From Bog-473 sp963751335 (GTDB taxonomy: Bacteria; Actinomycetota; Acidimicrobiia; Acidimicrobiales; RAAP-2), in contig CAVVUB010000008.1 of assembly GCA_963751335.1 (NCBI GenBank), positions 620,001 through 684,000 of the forward strand: a stretch of DNA of 64,000 bases, read 5' to 3'. Position 1 is the first letter of the stretch; each line of letters begins with the position of its first letter. This document shows, piece by piece, positions 19,435 to 29,305 of this stretch. The translations under genes were made by a program, and so were the position numbers. The notes beneath the pieces are model-generated. The model had not been told where the DNA came from and did no database searches. It worked only from the letters and a program-made list of their open reading frames with translations.

Positions 19435-20145
19435 TTAGCCGGCGGCCACGAGGTCCTGGCGTGCCGCGTCGGCGGCCAGGCGGGCCGCCACCTGCATACA
19501 GCGGTTGAGGTGGGCCAGCGCCTTGGCCCGGCGCGGGTCGCGGGCGAGGTACTTGGCCACCGCCACCGCGTCGGCCGAGCCATCGGGCTTGCTCAACCCG
19601 AAGACGGCTTGGTCGACGATCCGCTCGTCGGGACGGTCGCTGATGCCGCGGTAGATCGACCAGTCGACCGCGGCGGCGTCGCACACCTCGGCCACACCTG
19701 CGGCCTCCATGTCCACTGCACCGAAACCCCGCTCGAGGATGGGCCCCCACACGCCCTCGTCGTCGAAGAGGCCGTCGGTCGTCATCAGCGCTCCGGCAGG
19801 TTGGCGAGGGGGTAGCGGCCGAGTGGCGAAGCGGGGGCCGTCCGGATAGAGCTGCACGGCCTCGGGCACCATCAGCGCTCCGACAGGGAGCTCCGGGCTG
19901 AGGCCGCCGGCAATGCCGATCACCATCACGTGGTCGGCGGGACCGGCGTCCAGTGCTCGCCGGGTGGCGACCCGCGCCTTCTCCGGACCCATCCCGGTGA
20001 CCAGGGTCACGACGGACCACGTCCCCACCAGACCGCGGTGGGTGAAGTCAGCGTCGCCGGGGGTCGGCTGGAGATCGAAGGACCGGACGATCTCCTTGAG
20101 CTCGGGCTTCATCGGGGCAAGGACGACGACTCGCTTGTTCGGCAC
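19435..20145 (-). CDS. purine nucleoside phosphorylase / MTA-SAH nucleosidase family protein
   Basis: A 236-residue member of the PNP_UDP family, which cleaves nucleosides such as methylthioadenosine or adenosylhomocysteine. Visible motifs are VTGMGPEKA, VIGIAGGLSPELPVGALMVP and the substrate-binding VDMEAAGVAEVCDA, where the ME pair contacts ribose. The GTG at 20145 (VPNKRVVVLAPM) is chosen because the beta-strand starts directly after it; upstream in-frame codons overlap the divergent gene's leader. Exact nucleoside specificity is not determinable. It converges on the kdpD N-terminal gene. Confidence 0.85.
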   Translation of the reverse strand: MPNKRVVVLAPMKPELKEIVRSFDLQPTPGDADFTHRGLVGTWSVVTLVTGMGPEKARVATRRALDAGPADHVMVIGIAGGLSPELPVGALMVPEAVQLYPDGPRFATRPLPPRQPAGALMTTDGLFDDEGVWGPILERGFGAVDMEAAGVAEVCDAAAVDWSIYRGISDRPDERIVDQAVFGLSKPDGSADAVAVAKYLARDPRRAKALAHLNRCMQVAARLAADAARQDLVAAG

Positions 20146-20209
20146 CCCATCATCATCGCGGACGGCTGGGTAGCGTGTGCGGTGCCGGTCCACCGCCGAG
20201 AGGAGTGCC

Positions 20210-20584
20210 ATGCCCAGCGCCGAACAGGTCGTCCGAGAATTCTGCGCGGCCGCCAGCACGCGTGACCCCGAGATTCTGCGCGGCTACCTCGCAGACGACA
20301 TCGTGTACCACAACATCCCGATGGAGCCTGCCGAGGGAATCGAAGCCACCATGGGCGTGATCAACATGTTCGTCGGCATGTGCGACGCCATGGAGTTCGA
20401 GATCCACCACCTGGCCAGCGACGGATCGACGGTGCTGACCGAACGCACCGACACGTTCACCATGAACGGCAAGACGGCCCCCCTGCCCGTCATGGGTGCC
20501 TTCCACGTCGCGGACGGGAAGATCACCGCATGGCGGGACTATTTCGACATGGCTCAGGTCACAGCCATGTTCGGAGGGGACTGA
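20210..20584 (+). CDS. limonene-1,2-epoxide hydrolase-like protein
   Basis: A 124-residue SnoaL-like cone fold. The full catalytic set of limonene-1,2-epoxide hydrolase can be matched: the Arg-x-Asp pair R79/D81 in LTERTDTF, the second aspartate D110 in WRDYFD, and water-holding Y33 and N35 in IVYHNIP. It is therefore likely to hydrolyse an epoxide, though the natural substrate is unknown. It starts at ATG 20210 behind a GAGAGGAG ribosome site, and is divergent from the nucleosidase. Confidence 0.85.
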   Translation: MPSAEQVVREFCAAASTRDPEILRGYLADDIVYHNIPMEPAEGIEATMGVINMFVGMCDAMEFEIHHLASDGSTVLTERTDTFTMNGKTAPLPVMGAFHVADGKITAWRDYFDMAQVTAMFGGD

Positions 20585-20595
20585 CGCGTCGTCGT

Positions 20596-21292
20596 CTAGA
20601 GGCCACAGACGAAACGGGTGGTCCAGGGCTCCCAGCCACGCTCGGCGAAGAGCCTCAGCGCAGCGGAGTCCTGCACGGCCGGCGGTGAATCCTGTGCCGG
20701 CGTGGTCGAGACCGGTCAGGCCTTCCCACGTCCCCAGTTCGAACTGGTAGGCGCCACCGTTGTACTCGCCATAGTTGCCACCCGACTCATGTTGACGGAT
20801 GCAGGCCCAATCCGGCGTGTTGGTGCTCGAGCCATCCGATCCCGACCCGGCTGGTGCGGCGACCGGGTTCGGTGCTGCGACCGGAGCCGCCGGACTTGAG
20901 ACGGCCGCACGCTGCGCCGCTGCCGCCGCCGCACGCTGTGCTGCGGCCGAGGCGGCCAGTTGTGCCGCCTGCTTTTGTGCCTGCAGCGCCTTCAAGTAGG
21001 CCACCTCTTTGAGGTAGTTCTCTTCCTGGCTCCGTGTCACGGCGTTGTAGAAGGTGGCCAGTTTTGCCAACTTCTGAGCCTGTGCGTACGACATCAGTTT
21101 CATGCGGGGTGCCGCCGTCCGGTGGTGGGCGGCCGCCACATGACGGACTGCTCCGTGATGGACCCCATGATGGACTGCCCCAGTACGAACGCCCTTGGCG
21201 GACGCCACGGGACTGGTGTTGGTGAATGCAAAAATTACAGCTGTGATCAATGTGACGGCCACCGCCGTCGCGAGTGCAATGCGGATCCGCAC
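20596..21292 (-). CDS. Rpf-like (resuscitation-promoting factor / transglycosylase) secreted protein (one frame break)
   Basis: Starts at GTG 21292 behind an AGGGAGG ribosome site, with an N-terminal signal or anchor span (IRIALATAVAVTLITAVIFA). A His-rich and Ala/Gln-rich coiled segment follows, then a small transglycosylase-like domain with the catalytic Glu in CIRQHESGGNY and GGAYQFELGTWEGLTG. The frame breaks near 20674; deleting one base (GACCAC|G|CCGG) yields HPAQDSPPAVQDSAALRLFA and the terminal motif TTRFVCGL, 231 residues in all. Rpf enzymes cleave peptidoglycan and stimulate regrowth of dormant actinobacteria. Regulatory sequences lie in the 600-base upstream gap. Confidence 0.85.
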
Positions 21293-21309
21293 GGCACCTC
21301 CCTTCGTCG

Positions 21310-21328
21310 GGCGCGCCCTGGGCGCGCC
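21310..21328 (-). promoter_or_regulatory. GC-rich hairpin just upstream of the Rpf ribosome-binding site
   Basis: GGCGCGCC, a 3-base loop, then GGCGCGCC form a perfect 8-bp stem about six bases upstream of the AGGGAGG ribosome site. There is no U-tract, so it is not a classical terminator. It could act in translation control of the leader or be incidental in GC-rich DNA. Confidence 0.35.
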
Positions 21329-21695
21329 TGGCTCTGCTCGGTGTAGGCGGGCTCCGGCCATCGCATTCGCGCCCCGAACGGAGAGCGGGAAGGCGTCGTC
21401 CGTTCTGGCTCGTCGCCGCAGGGTGTGCGGCCGGTTGTGTACAGCCCAGTGGATGCGTCTGGGTCGTGTCCTCTATTCGTCTTTGTTTGGGCCTGGGGGC
21501 AGGCGCGTCGAGACCTTGTGTGATCTGGGTAGATCCGATCGGCGGCTCACTTCGGGTTATTCGTCGGCTCTCCGCTCAACGCATCTACCCGAAAGACCAA
21601 TCGGTCTCAGTGGTGGATGAATTTAGCAGGACGCAAACCGAACCCGTAGGCAGCCGATAAATAGCCCTCTGAACAGCGAGTTTGTTCTGTACCTT

Positions 21696-21711
21696 TGTGA
21701 AATTGATCACA
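21696..21711. promoter_or_regulatory. perfect CRP-family binding site
   Basis: TGTGA-AATTGA-TCACA matches the CRP/GlxR/Rv3676 consensus TGTGA-N6-TCACA at every defined position and is embedded in AT-rich DNA. It lies 404 bases upstream of the Rpf-like start and about 190 bases upstream of the divergent acyl-CoA ligase. From established knowledge, rpf genes in mycobacteria and corynebacteria are regulated by CRP-type proteins, so the Rpf gene is the favoured target, but the ligase could be co-regulated. Confidence 0.7.
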
Positions 21712-21902
21712 AAAGCCCAGGTGGTCGGTCGATATTTGCACCAATGGTCAAATAAAAGAATCTTTAATTTGGTGAAAATGCATCGTGACCAGCTGACGTG
21801 GGGACTTCCGACAAGGAGGAAGAACGGTCTGCTGTCGGAGAGCCCGACAACGTAGGGTCCCTGGCCTAACGGAGCTGCGTCAGCTCCAAGGGAGGGTGGG
21901 CC

Positions 21903-23499
21903 GTGTCGCCGAACGTGCGAGAAGGACCGGTACACGGTCGCCGGCCTGATCCGCACCCTCGCCGCGTCACAACCCGACCACGAGATGCTCGTGCAGGGTG
22001 ACGAGCGCCGCCGGTGGGGCGAGGAATATGTGGTGGTCTGTCGGGTGGCCCAAGCCATGCGGCGAGACGGAGTGGCAGCCGGGGATCGGGTCGCCTTCCT
22101 GGATCGCAACGGCATCGCGTACTTCGACTTCCTCTTCGGCGGCGCGCTGATCGGGGCTGTCAATGTCGCGGTCGAATTGGCGGCTGTCACCGGCGGAGAT
22201 GGCCGCCATCATTCAGGACTCCGGAGCGCAACTGCTGGCGGTCCATACGGACTACCTTCCGGCATTGCAGGACATGCCGAACCTGCCCGACGTGCGCCAG
22301 ATCGTTGTCTTCGGCGACGGGCCGGCCGGCTTCGATCCCCGCGCCGTTCGCTTCGATGATTGGATTGCCGGTTGCCCCTCAGAAGATCCGGGTCACGAGG
22401 GATCGCCGGACGAAATCAGCATGCAGCTCTACACGTCGGGAACCACGGGTCTCCCCAAAGGAGTCATGCTGACGAACGCGAACCTGTCCACCGCCCTGTC
22501 GGAAGCGGGGCACACCTTCTCCATCGGTGACGACACCGTGAGCCTGGTTGCCATGCCGCTCTTCCACATCGGCGGATCGGGGTGGGCTCTCTGTGCCATG
22601 TCCCGCGGCGGCCGCTCCATCATCCTTCGTGAGGTCGATCCGGTGATGCTGCTCGAGCTCATCGCGACCGAGCGGATCACCGAGATGTTCATTGTTCCCG
22701 CGGTGTTGATGTTCCTGCTGGCAACGCCTCAGTTGGCGCACACCGACCTCTCCAGCCTTCGTCTGATCTTCTACGGGGCGTCGCCTATCTCCGAAGACGT
22801 GCTGGTCAAATGCATGGCGGCGTTCGGCTGTGGCTTCTGTCAGGTCTACGGCATGACCGAGACGACGGGCGCGATCACCGCGCTGCGCTTCGAGGACCAT
22901 GATCCCGACGGACCGCGCCGCGGGCTTCTTCGTTCGGCGGGAAGGCCGCACGAGGGTGTCGAACTTCGCGTCGTCGATCCGGACAGCGGCCGCGACGTCG
23001 AGCTCGGCGAGGTCGGAGAGGTCTGGACGCGGTCGCCCTACAACATGGCCGGCTATTGGCGGAAGGATGCCGAGACTGCCCGCGACGATCGACGCCGACG
23101 GTTGGTTGCGGACGGGTGACGCCGGCTACCTCGACGCACGAGGGCTACCTCTACCTGCACGACCGAATCAAGGACATGATCGTCAGCGGCGGGGAGAACA
23201 TCTACCCGGCGGAGGTGGAGAACGTGCTGCTCGCGCACCCCGCCGTCGTGGATGCCGCAGTGATCGGCGTGCCCGACGAGAAATGGGGCGAGACGGTCAA
23301 GGCCATCGTCGTCCTGGGGCCCGGCGCCCGTCTCGACGAGAGTGGCGTCATCTCCCACTGCCGGGAAAACCTGGCCCACTACAAGTGTCCGACTTCGGTC
23401 GACGTCGTGGACGCCCTGCCCCGCAACCCGTCAGGCAAGATCCTCAAGCGCGAGCTCCGGGCGCCCTACTGGGCCGACCGGGTCCGATCCATCAACTGA
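21903..23499 (+). CDS. AMP-forming acyl-CoA synthetase/ligase (four frame breaks)
   Basis: An adenylate-forming enzyme that activates a carboxylic acid to acyl-CoA. Motifs are the P-loop YTSGTTGLPKGVM, VYGMTETTGAI, the hinge region GDAGYLD...GYLYLHDRIKDMI and the catalytic lysine in NPSGKILKREL. Frames break near 21917, 22173, 23087 and 23133; removing one base at each gives about 530 residues with natural joins such as NVAVNWRLSPAEM and DIDADGWLRTGDAGYLDHEG. Gene length modulo 3 fits four insertions. The GTG at 21903 is the likely start. The acid substrate is unknown. Confidence 0.88.
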
Positions 23500-23509
23500 G
23501 ATCAGCTCG

Positions 23510-25331
23510 CTAGCCGAAAGTGAAGTCGTAGGCCTGGACGCCGGGTGACATCGACAGCTGGAGGACCCCTGACTCGAGGGCCGGAGCCGGAGAAGAGCGT
23601 GTAGAGCTTCGGGATGCCGGAGACGTCGACCGTTTTCAGATGTCGCCCGTCTTCGGACACGCCACCGTGCCCTGACCGCCCATGACCAGGTAGACGTCGT
23701 CGGCGGTGAACTGCAGGTCGAGGTCTGGCCTTGGTGCCTGCCGTCGCCTCCTGGCTGTGGACGTTCCAGGTCCCGCTGAAGGCCAGGCTGTTCGACGGGA
23801 TGTTCGACGGGGCGCTGTAGTTGGCCGCCTGGTCGTGGCGGACCGGTGTGCCGACCTCGTTGTCGAGCTGTTCGTAGCCCACATAGCTCTCGGGAGTGAT
23901 CTGGTCGCTCGTCGGGGTCTTGTCGGGCTACGTCGGTGCGGGCCGGCAGGCTTTGCACGCCGTTGGCCGAGAGCAGCATCCGGATGTTGCTCTCCATCTG
24001 CGAGTAGCCGCCCTCCCCGAAGTCGTACGCCCGCACGATCCCCGTGGGGTCGATCAGGTACTCGGCCGGCCAATACTCGTTGTTGTAGGCATCCCAGGTG
24101 TCGAGGTTGTTGTCGACCGCCACTGGATAGTCGATTCCCAGGTTGGCGGCTGCGCTCTTCACGTTGGACACGACGTGTTCAAAGGAGAACTCCGGGGCGG
24201 AGACACCGACGACGACGAGGCCGTCGTTCTTGTAGTCGTTGTACCAGCCCTCGACGTGAGGGAGCGCGCGCTGGCAGTTGATGCAGGAGTACGTCCAGAA
24301 GTCGACCAGGACCACCTTGCCCCGGAGCTGGCTCAGGGAGAGCGGCTGGTTGCCCGGCGTGTTGAACCACGTCGTGATCCCGGTGAAGTTCGGCGCCTTG
24401 CCCAGCGCGGGCAGGTTCGTCTTGTTGGCCATGAACGACCGCCGGCTTCTGGGGTGATGGTGGTCGGCGCTGCCGGCCCCGTCGTCGTGGTGGTGGGTTT
24501 CCCGGCGGCCAGGTGACCGCTCTGTGACTGCCCGGCGTCGGTGGTCGAGCACGTTGCCTTCTTCCCTTCGAGGCGCGCATTGGCGGCCGCGAACTGGTTC
24601 TGGTGCTCGCCACTGAGGTGCTGGAGTTGGAGGCACGCAGAGTTGGTCGACTCAATGTGGTCTTCGAGCGCGTTGGTGTATCCGGGTACGTCGCGCTGGA
24701 GCCCTCCGAGCCAGTTGAAGGCGATGGCAAGCGTCGTGACGCCGAGCACCACTCCCGCGACCTTGCGCACCGAGGGCAGATGGCGGCGCAAGGACGACCA
24801 CGTCGTGGCCCGCTGGGCCAGGACGGCGAGCACGAGCAGCGGCACGGTGAGCCCGAGGGCGTAGAAGAGCGTCACCAGGACGGCGCTGCCACCCACACGA
24901 TGGTGGTCTGCGGCCACGGTGATGGCGGTGAGCACCGGACCGGCGCACGGGACGAAGACGGGCCCGAGGCTCAGGCCGAGGAGGAAGCCGCCACCCTCGG
25001 TGGCGTAGCGCGTCGAACCCAGCCGGGCGAAGGGCCGCTCGAGCAACTCGCCCACTCGGGGGATCATCAGCCCAACCGAGATGGCGCCGAGCATGGCCAC
25101 ACCCAACCAGAACAGGAAGTCTTGGGGGAGGTGGAGGAAGCCCAGCAACGTCGTGGCGAAGAGCACCGTCAGGCTGAAGCTGAGAACGAGGCCACCAATG
25201 ATGAGGAAGGGTCGGGCGCGGTTCGTGCTCGAAGAGCCTCCCGCCACGACGACCGGGAGGACCGGGACGATGCACGGGGAAAGTCCGGTGATCAACCCGC
25301 CCAGGAACGCAATGACCACGAGTTCAGCCAT
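23510..25331 (-). CDS. DipZ-like fusion: CcdA membrane domain, thioredoxin-like domain and C-terminal beta domain (several frame breaks)
   Basis: The N-terminal half is a CcdA/DsbD-type electron carrier with about six spans and two membrane cysteine motifs (GLSPCIVPVLP and VFVPCAGPVL). After a Thr-rich linker a TlpA/redoxin domain carries the CxxC pair in TYSCINCQRALPHVEG, followed by a beta domain ending in VQAYDFTFG like the DipZ carbohydrate-binding-like module. The protein would pass reducing power from cytoplasmic thioredoxin to extracytoplasmic thiols. Start is ATG 25331, stop TAG at 23510. At least five frame breaks lie between 24450 and 23570, the densest in the window, so genuine decay of the C-terminal half cannot be excluded. 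Confidence 0.82.
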
Positions 25332-25472
25332 GGGCGTCGGATTCCATCGGTCGCTCGGCCACTCGCGCTCCTCGAATTGCTCCTGCGACGAACCTAGCGG
25401 GCCGCTCCGACCCAGGAGTGGTCGCCCCCGACGTGAGACGTCGGCTCCGTCCGCGGAGCAGACTGTCGGGCA

Positions 25473-26094
25473 GTGATCAACGAGAACTGGATTTTTCTCG
25501 GAACCGCAATCGGCGCGGCCGGCACGTCCGTATACCTGCGCGACACCCTCAGGGGGACCACTCAGCCCAACCGGGTGACGTGGCTCCTCTGGGCTGTCGC
25601 GCCCTTGCTCGCTTCAGCGGTCGAATTCAGTGACGGCGTGGGTCTGCGGGCGTTGCCGACATTCATGGTCGGGTTCATGCCCCTCCTCGTCTTCGTCGGT
25701 TCGTTCCACAATCCGGCGTCGCTCTGGAAGATCAGGCGTATCGACTACGCCTGCGGCGCCATCTCCGTTGTCGGGACCCTCGTCTGGCTGGTGACCCGTG
25801 ACGGCACCCTCGCGATCTGCGCGGCGATCGCCGCGGACTTCATGGCGGGAATCCCGACGCTAATGAAGAGCTGGACCCATCCGCGAGACCGAGACCGTCT
25901 ACTCCTACGTGGGCGCAGTGATCAGCATGGCCATCCTCCTTCTGACCGTGACCGACTGGACCTTCGAGGTCGCGGCCTTTCCGATCTTCATCCTGTGCAT
26001 GGCCTCCATCGAGGTGGTGCTCGTCGGCCTCGAGCCCGGCCCTCGCCTTCGCCACGCCCGCAACTCGAGGTCGATCGTGGCCCCGCCCGGTTGA
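25473..26094 (+). CDS. uncharacterised multi-span membrane protein (one frame break)
   Basis: A small hydrophobic protein of 206 residues after correction, with about six or seven membrane spans (WIFLGTAIGAAG, WLLWAVAPLLASA, TFMVGFMPLLVFVGS, GAVISMAILLLTV, AAFPIFILCMASIEVVLVG). The frame breaks near 25884; removing one base from CATCCGCGAG joins WTHPETETVYSYVGAV. The start is GTG 25473. I do not recognise the family. The order of short spans suggests a transporter-like or sensor-like bundle. It is divergent from the DipZ-like gene. Confidence 0.7.
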
Positions 26095-26162
26095 GAGGGA
26101 TGGGCATCGGATTCGTCCGGCTGGTAGGAAACGGGGCGAAGTCGTGCAGAAGGGAGTCGCTG

Positions 26163-27034
26163 GTGCCCACCGCCCACGTCAACGGGATCGACATCGAGTA
26201 CCTCACGGAAGGGGATCCATCCGATCCGCCCATCTTCCTCGTCATGGGCCTGGGGGCTCAGCTGATCACCTGGCCCCAGGAGTTCGTCGACGGCTTGCGC
26301 ACAACGCGGCTTCTTCGTGATCCGCTTCGACAACCGTGACTGCGGGCTCTCGACAAAGTTCGAAGGTCTGCCCGACCTCGGCTCGCTCCTCGGCGGCGAC
26401 CCGTCGATCGGCCATCTATTTCATTGAGGACATGGCCGACGATGCCGCTGCTCTGCTCGGAGAGCTCGGCATCGGGCGTAGCCATGTGCTGGGCGCGTCG
26501 ATGGGCGGCATGATCACGCAGGCCCTGGTGATCCGTCGCCCCGAACTCTTCGCGACCGCGTGTTCCGTCATGTCGACCACCGGCGATCCTTCGGTGGGCG
26601 CTCCGACCGGGGAGGCCCTCACCGCCCTGCTGCGTCCCGTGGCCACCAGCCGCGAGGAGGCCATCGAGGCCAGCATCGAGGGCAGCCGGGTCATCGGTTC
26701 ACCGAAATACCCCACCGACGAGGCCGTCCTGCGCGAGCGGGCTGCCGCGGCCTACGACCGCAGCTACTGCCCCGAGGGAACGGCGCGGCAGTTGGGGGCC
26801 ATTCTCGCCTCCCCCGACAGGACCGAAGGGCTGCGCGGCGTCGACATGCCGTTCCTCGTCATCCACGGCGAGGAGGATCCACTGGTCACGCTGAGTGGCG
26901 GCCAGGCAACCGCGGCGGCGGTGCCCGGAGCCAAGCTCATCACGATCCCGGGAATGGGTCACGATCTCCCGAGGGCACTCTGGGACGAACTGACCGACGC
27001 CATCGTGGCCAACACCGAGCTCGCTGAGCTCTGA
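26163..27034 (+). CDS. alpha/beta-hydrolase (two frame breaks)
   Basis: A hydrolase of about 289 residues after correction. The oxyanion region is PIFLVMGLGAQLITW, the nucleophile serine is in LGASMGGMI, the acid is in VIHGEEDPLV and the histidine is in IPGMGHDLP. The RFDNRDCGLST motif resembles the aclacinomycin methylesterase/RdmC-type hydrolases common in actinobacteria. Breaks near 26302 and 26404 each need one base removed; length modulo 3 agrees. GTG 26163 follows a GGGAG ribosome site. The substrate is unknown. Confidence 0.83.
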
Positions 27035-27040
27035 CCGCTG

Positions 27041-28235
27041 TCAGGCGTCCAGCGCGTTGGCCGAGGCCACTGCGGCCAGCCAGGCCGCGCTCGGTTTAGG
27101 TGTGCGGGCGAAGGTCTCGCGGTCGACGGCGACGATGCCGAAGTGGGGCCGATAGCCCATGGCCCATTCGAAGTTGTCGAGCAGCGACCAGTACGTGTAC
27201 CCGCGCACGTCCACTCCCTGTTCGATGGTGTCGAGGACACCTGCGAGGGCCTGACGCACGTAGTCGATGCGCTGGGCGTCGTCCCGCGTCCCGATGCCGT
27301 TCTCGGTGACGAGCAGGGGGAAGGCACCACCCGTGTAGTCCCAGGCGCGCTGCAGGCAGTTGCCGAGAGACGGCCGGATAGAACTCGTAGCCCATGTCGA
27401 GGACGGGAATTCCGTCTTCGTAGCCGGCCCAGCCGTCCGGTCCCACCCGCATCCTCGTGTACACCTGCACCCCGAGGAAGTCGTCGCCCGCGGTCGCGTC
27501 CAGGAAAACGTCCTCGGCGTGGTGCCGGATGCTGTCGAGCTTCTGTTCACCGCCCGGAGTGGCCTGGTAGTCGGTCATCGACAGGGTGAGGCCGACGGGG
27601 ATGCCCGGAGCGGCGTTGCGAATGGCCTCGACGGCAACCCGGTGCCCGTCTGCCAGGTGTTGCCCTACCCGGTAGGACAGCTCGGCGTCCCGCTTGCCCG
27701 GCGGGAACATCCCGGCGTGCCAGCCCATGGTGGCCACGATGTTCGGTTCGTTGACCGTGCAGGCCCGGACCATGACGTCACCGAGTGCCTCGGCCACGAC
27801 CGTACAGAAACGACCGAATCGCTCGACCGCCGCTCCCGTCTCCCATCCACCCTGGTCGGCCAGCCAGCGTGGGGTCGTGAAGTGGTGGAAGGTCACGACG
27901 GGATCGACGCCCCGTTCCCGCAGCCCGAGACACTGACGGCGATAGTGCTCCAGGGCGGCCCGGGAGAACTCGCCCTCGGCCGGTTCGATCCGGCTCCACT
28001 CCACCGAGAACCGGTAGTTGTCCAGGCCCAAGGCGGCAACCAGATCGGCGTCCTCCTCCCAGCGGTCCCAGGAGTCGCAGGCGTCGCCGGAGGGTTCGGC
28101 GCAACCGGAGCCCTCCAGGTGTTCGAAGGCCCACCAGTCATTGTTCGTGTTGCCGCCTTCGATCTGGTGCGCCGCCGTCGCTGTCCCCCAGGTGAAACCG
28201 TCCGGGAAGGCCCGTCCTCGCCCCTCCGTCGCCAT
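27041..28235 (-). CDS. GH1-family beta-glucosidase (one frame break)
   Basis: An intracellular retaining beta-glycosidase, 397 residues after correction. It has the N-terminal GH1 signature FPDGFTWGTATAAHQIEG, the acid/base E163 in ACTVNEPNI and the nucleophile near E311 in LLVTENGIGT, plus the C-terminal WSLLDNFEWAMGY. The break near 27370 (TATCC|G|GCCG) splits GYEFYPPSLGNCLQRAW. GH1 enzymes hydrolyse beta-linked gluco- or galactosides; specificity is not clear. No signal peptide is seen. It is divergent from an ABC exporter with which it shares a 60-base promoter region. Confidence 0.9.
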
Positions 28236-28278
28236 CGGCGCCCCTTCCCACCCAGAAATCGGCTCGTCGTGCGAGCAC

Positions 28279-28290
28279 GGTATCGTTACC
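28279..28290. promoter_or_regulatory. short inverted repeat in the divergent promoter
   Basis: GGTATCGTTACC has GGTA/TACC arms and is followed by TGACGTCA (28297-28304), which overlaps the probable exporter start. Both sit in the only space between the GH1 gene and the ABC exporter operon. TetR-type exporters often have such operators, but no regulator gene is adjacent, so this is tentative. Confidence 0.3.
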
Positions 28291-28295
28291 TGACA

Positions 28296-29303
28296 ATGAC
28301 GTCACATTCATCGCCGATGACTGACGTCCCCGAGTCGGAACAGACCGGGGTCGACGCACCAACGAGTGGGCTCGAATGGCGCGCCCATGGTCGAGGCCCA
28401 GCGGGCTCGTGAAGCGTTTCGGCGACTTCGTGGCCGTCGACGGCGTCGACTTCACCATTCGAAAAGGGGGAGTCGTTCGGATTCCTCGGGCCCAACGGTG
28501 CCGGCAAGACGTCGACCATGCGGATGATCTCATGCATCAGCCCGCTCAGCGGGGGCAGCCTGCGCGTTCTCGGTCTGGACCCCACGTCCGACGGGCCGCG
28601 CATCCGTTCACGCATGGGACTGGTGCCGCAGGAGGACTCGTTGGACACCGAGCTGACGGTGCTCGACAACCTCATGATCTACGGGCGCTACTTCGACATG
28701 CCGCGCAAGGTCATCCGTGAGCGAGCAGATCAACTGCTGGAGTTCGCCCAGCTGACCGATCGGGCCAATGACCGAGTCGATCCACTCTCGGGCGGCATGA
28801 AGCGGCGACTGACCATCGCCCGGGCGCTGATCTCGAATCCCGATCTGCTCATCCTTGACGAGCCGACGACGGGGCTCGACCCTCAGGCCCGTCACCTCTT
28901 GTGGGACCGCCTCTACCGGCTCAAGCAGGAAGGCGTGACCCTCGTCATCACCACCCACTACATGGACGAGGCCGAGCAGCTCTGCGACCGGCTGGTCGTG
29001 ATGGACAAGGGCCGATTCGCCGCCGAGGGTTCACCCCGCCAGCTGATCGATGAGTACTCGACGCGCGAAGTGGTCGAGCTGCGCTTCGCTCCGGGTGCGC
29101 ACGAGGAAATGGCTCCTTCGCTGGTCGACCTGGCAGATCGGCTCGAGATCCTGCCCGACCGCATCCTCCTCTACACCGACGACGGTGACGCCGCCCTCGC
29201 CGAGGTGGCCCGCATGGGCCACGTGGCCCGGAGCACGTTGGTCCGGCGTTCGACGCTCGAGGACGTGTTCCTGCGCCTGACCGGTCGCACCCTGGTCGAC
29301 TGA
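28296..29303 (+). CDS. DrrA/NodI-type ABC transporter ATPase (three frame breaks near the N-terminus)
   Basis: The ATP-binding subunit of an exporter. Walker A is in FLGPNGAGKTSTM, the Q-loop in GLVPQEDSLD, the signature is LSGGMKRRLTIA, and Walker B is LLILDEPTTGLDP with the switch histidine in ITTHYMDEAEQ. The C-terminal region matches drug-export ATPases of the DrrA type. The first 70 codons are scattered over three frames; removing three single bases (near 28377, 28398 and 28464) gives GLVKRFGDFVAVDGVDF and IRKGESFGFLGPNG. Start is ATG 28296 or 28317, and the permease gene begins 2 bases after the stop. Confidence 0.88.
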
Positions 29304-29305
29304 TC

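Larger units (their letters stand above)
21293..21902. other. 610-base intergenic region with a likely long Rpf leader
   Basis: No gene is evident. The half nearest the acyl-CoA ligase (about 21600-21790) is AT-rich for this DNA and carries a perfect CRP-type palindrome. Between that site and the Rpf start lie paired segments: GGGTAGAT at 21528-21535 is complementary to ATCTACCC at 21583-21590. An 8-bp hairpin at 21310-21328 sits just upstream of the ribosome site. This fits a long structured 5' leader for the Rpf gene, but the promoter of the divergent ligase must also lie here. Confidence 0.5.

Noticed and set aside
21293..21700. c-di-AMP (ydaO) riboswitch upstream of the Rpf gene
   Set aside because: Position and context fit, but the conserved core sequences could not be aligned by eye. 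Kept only as a question for a covariance search.
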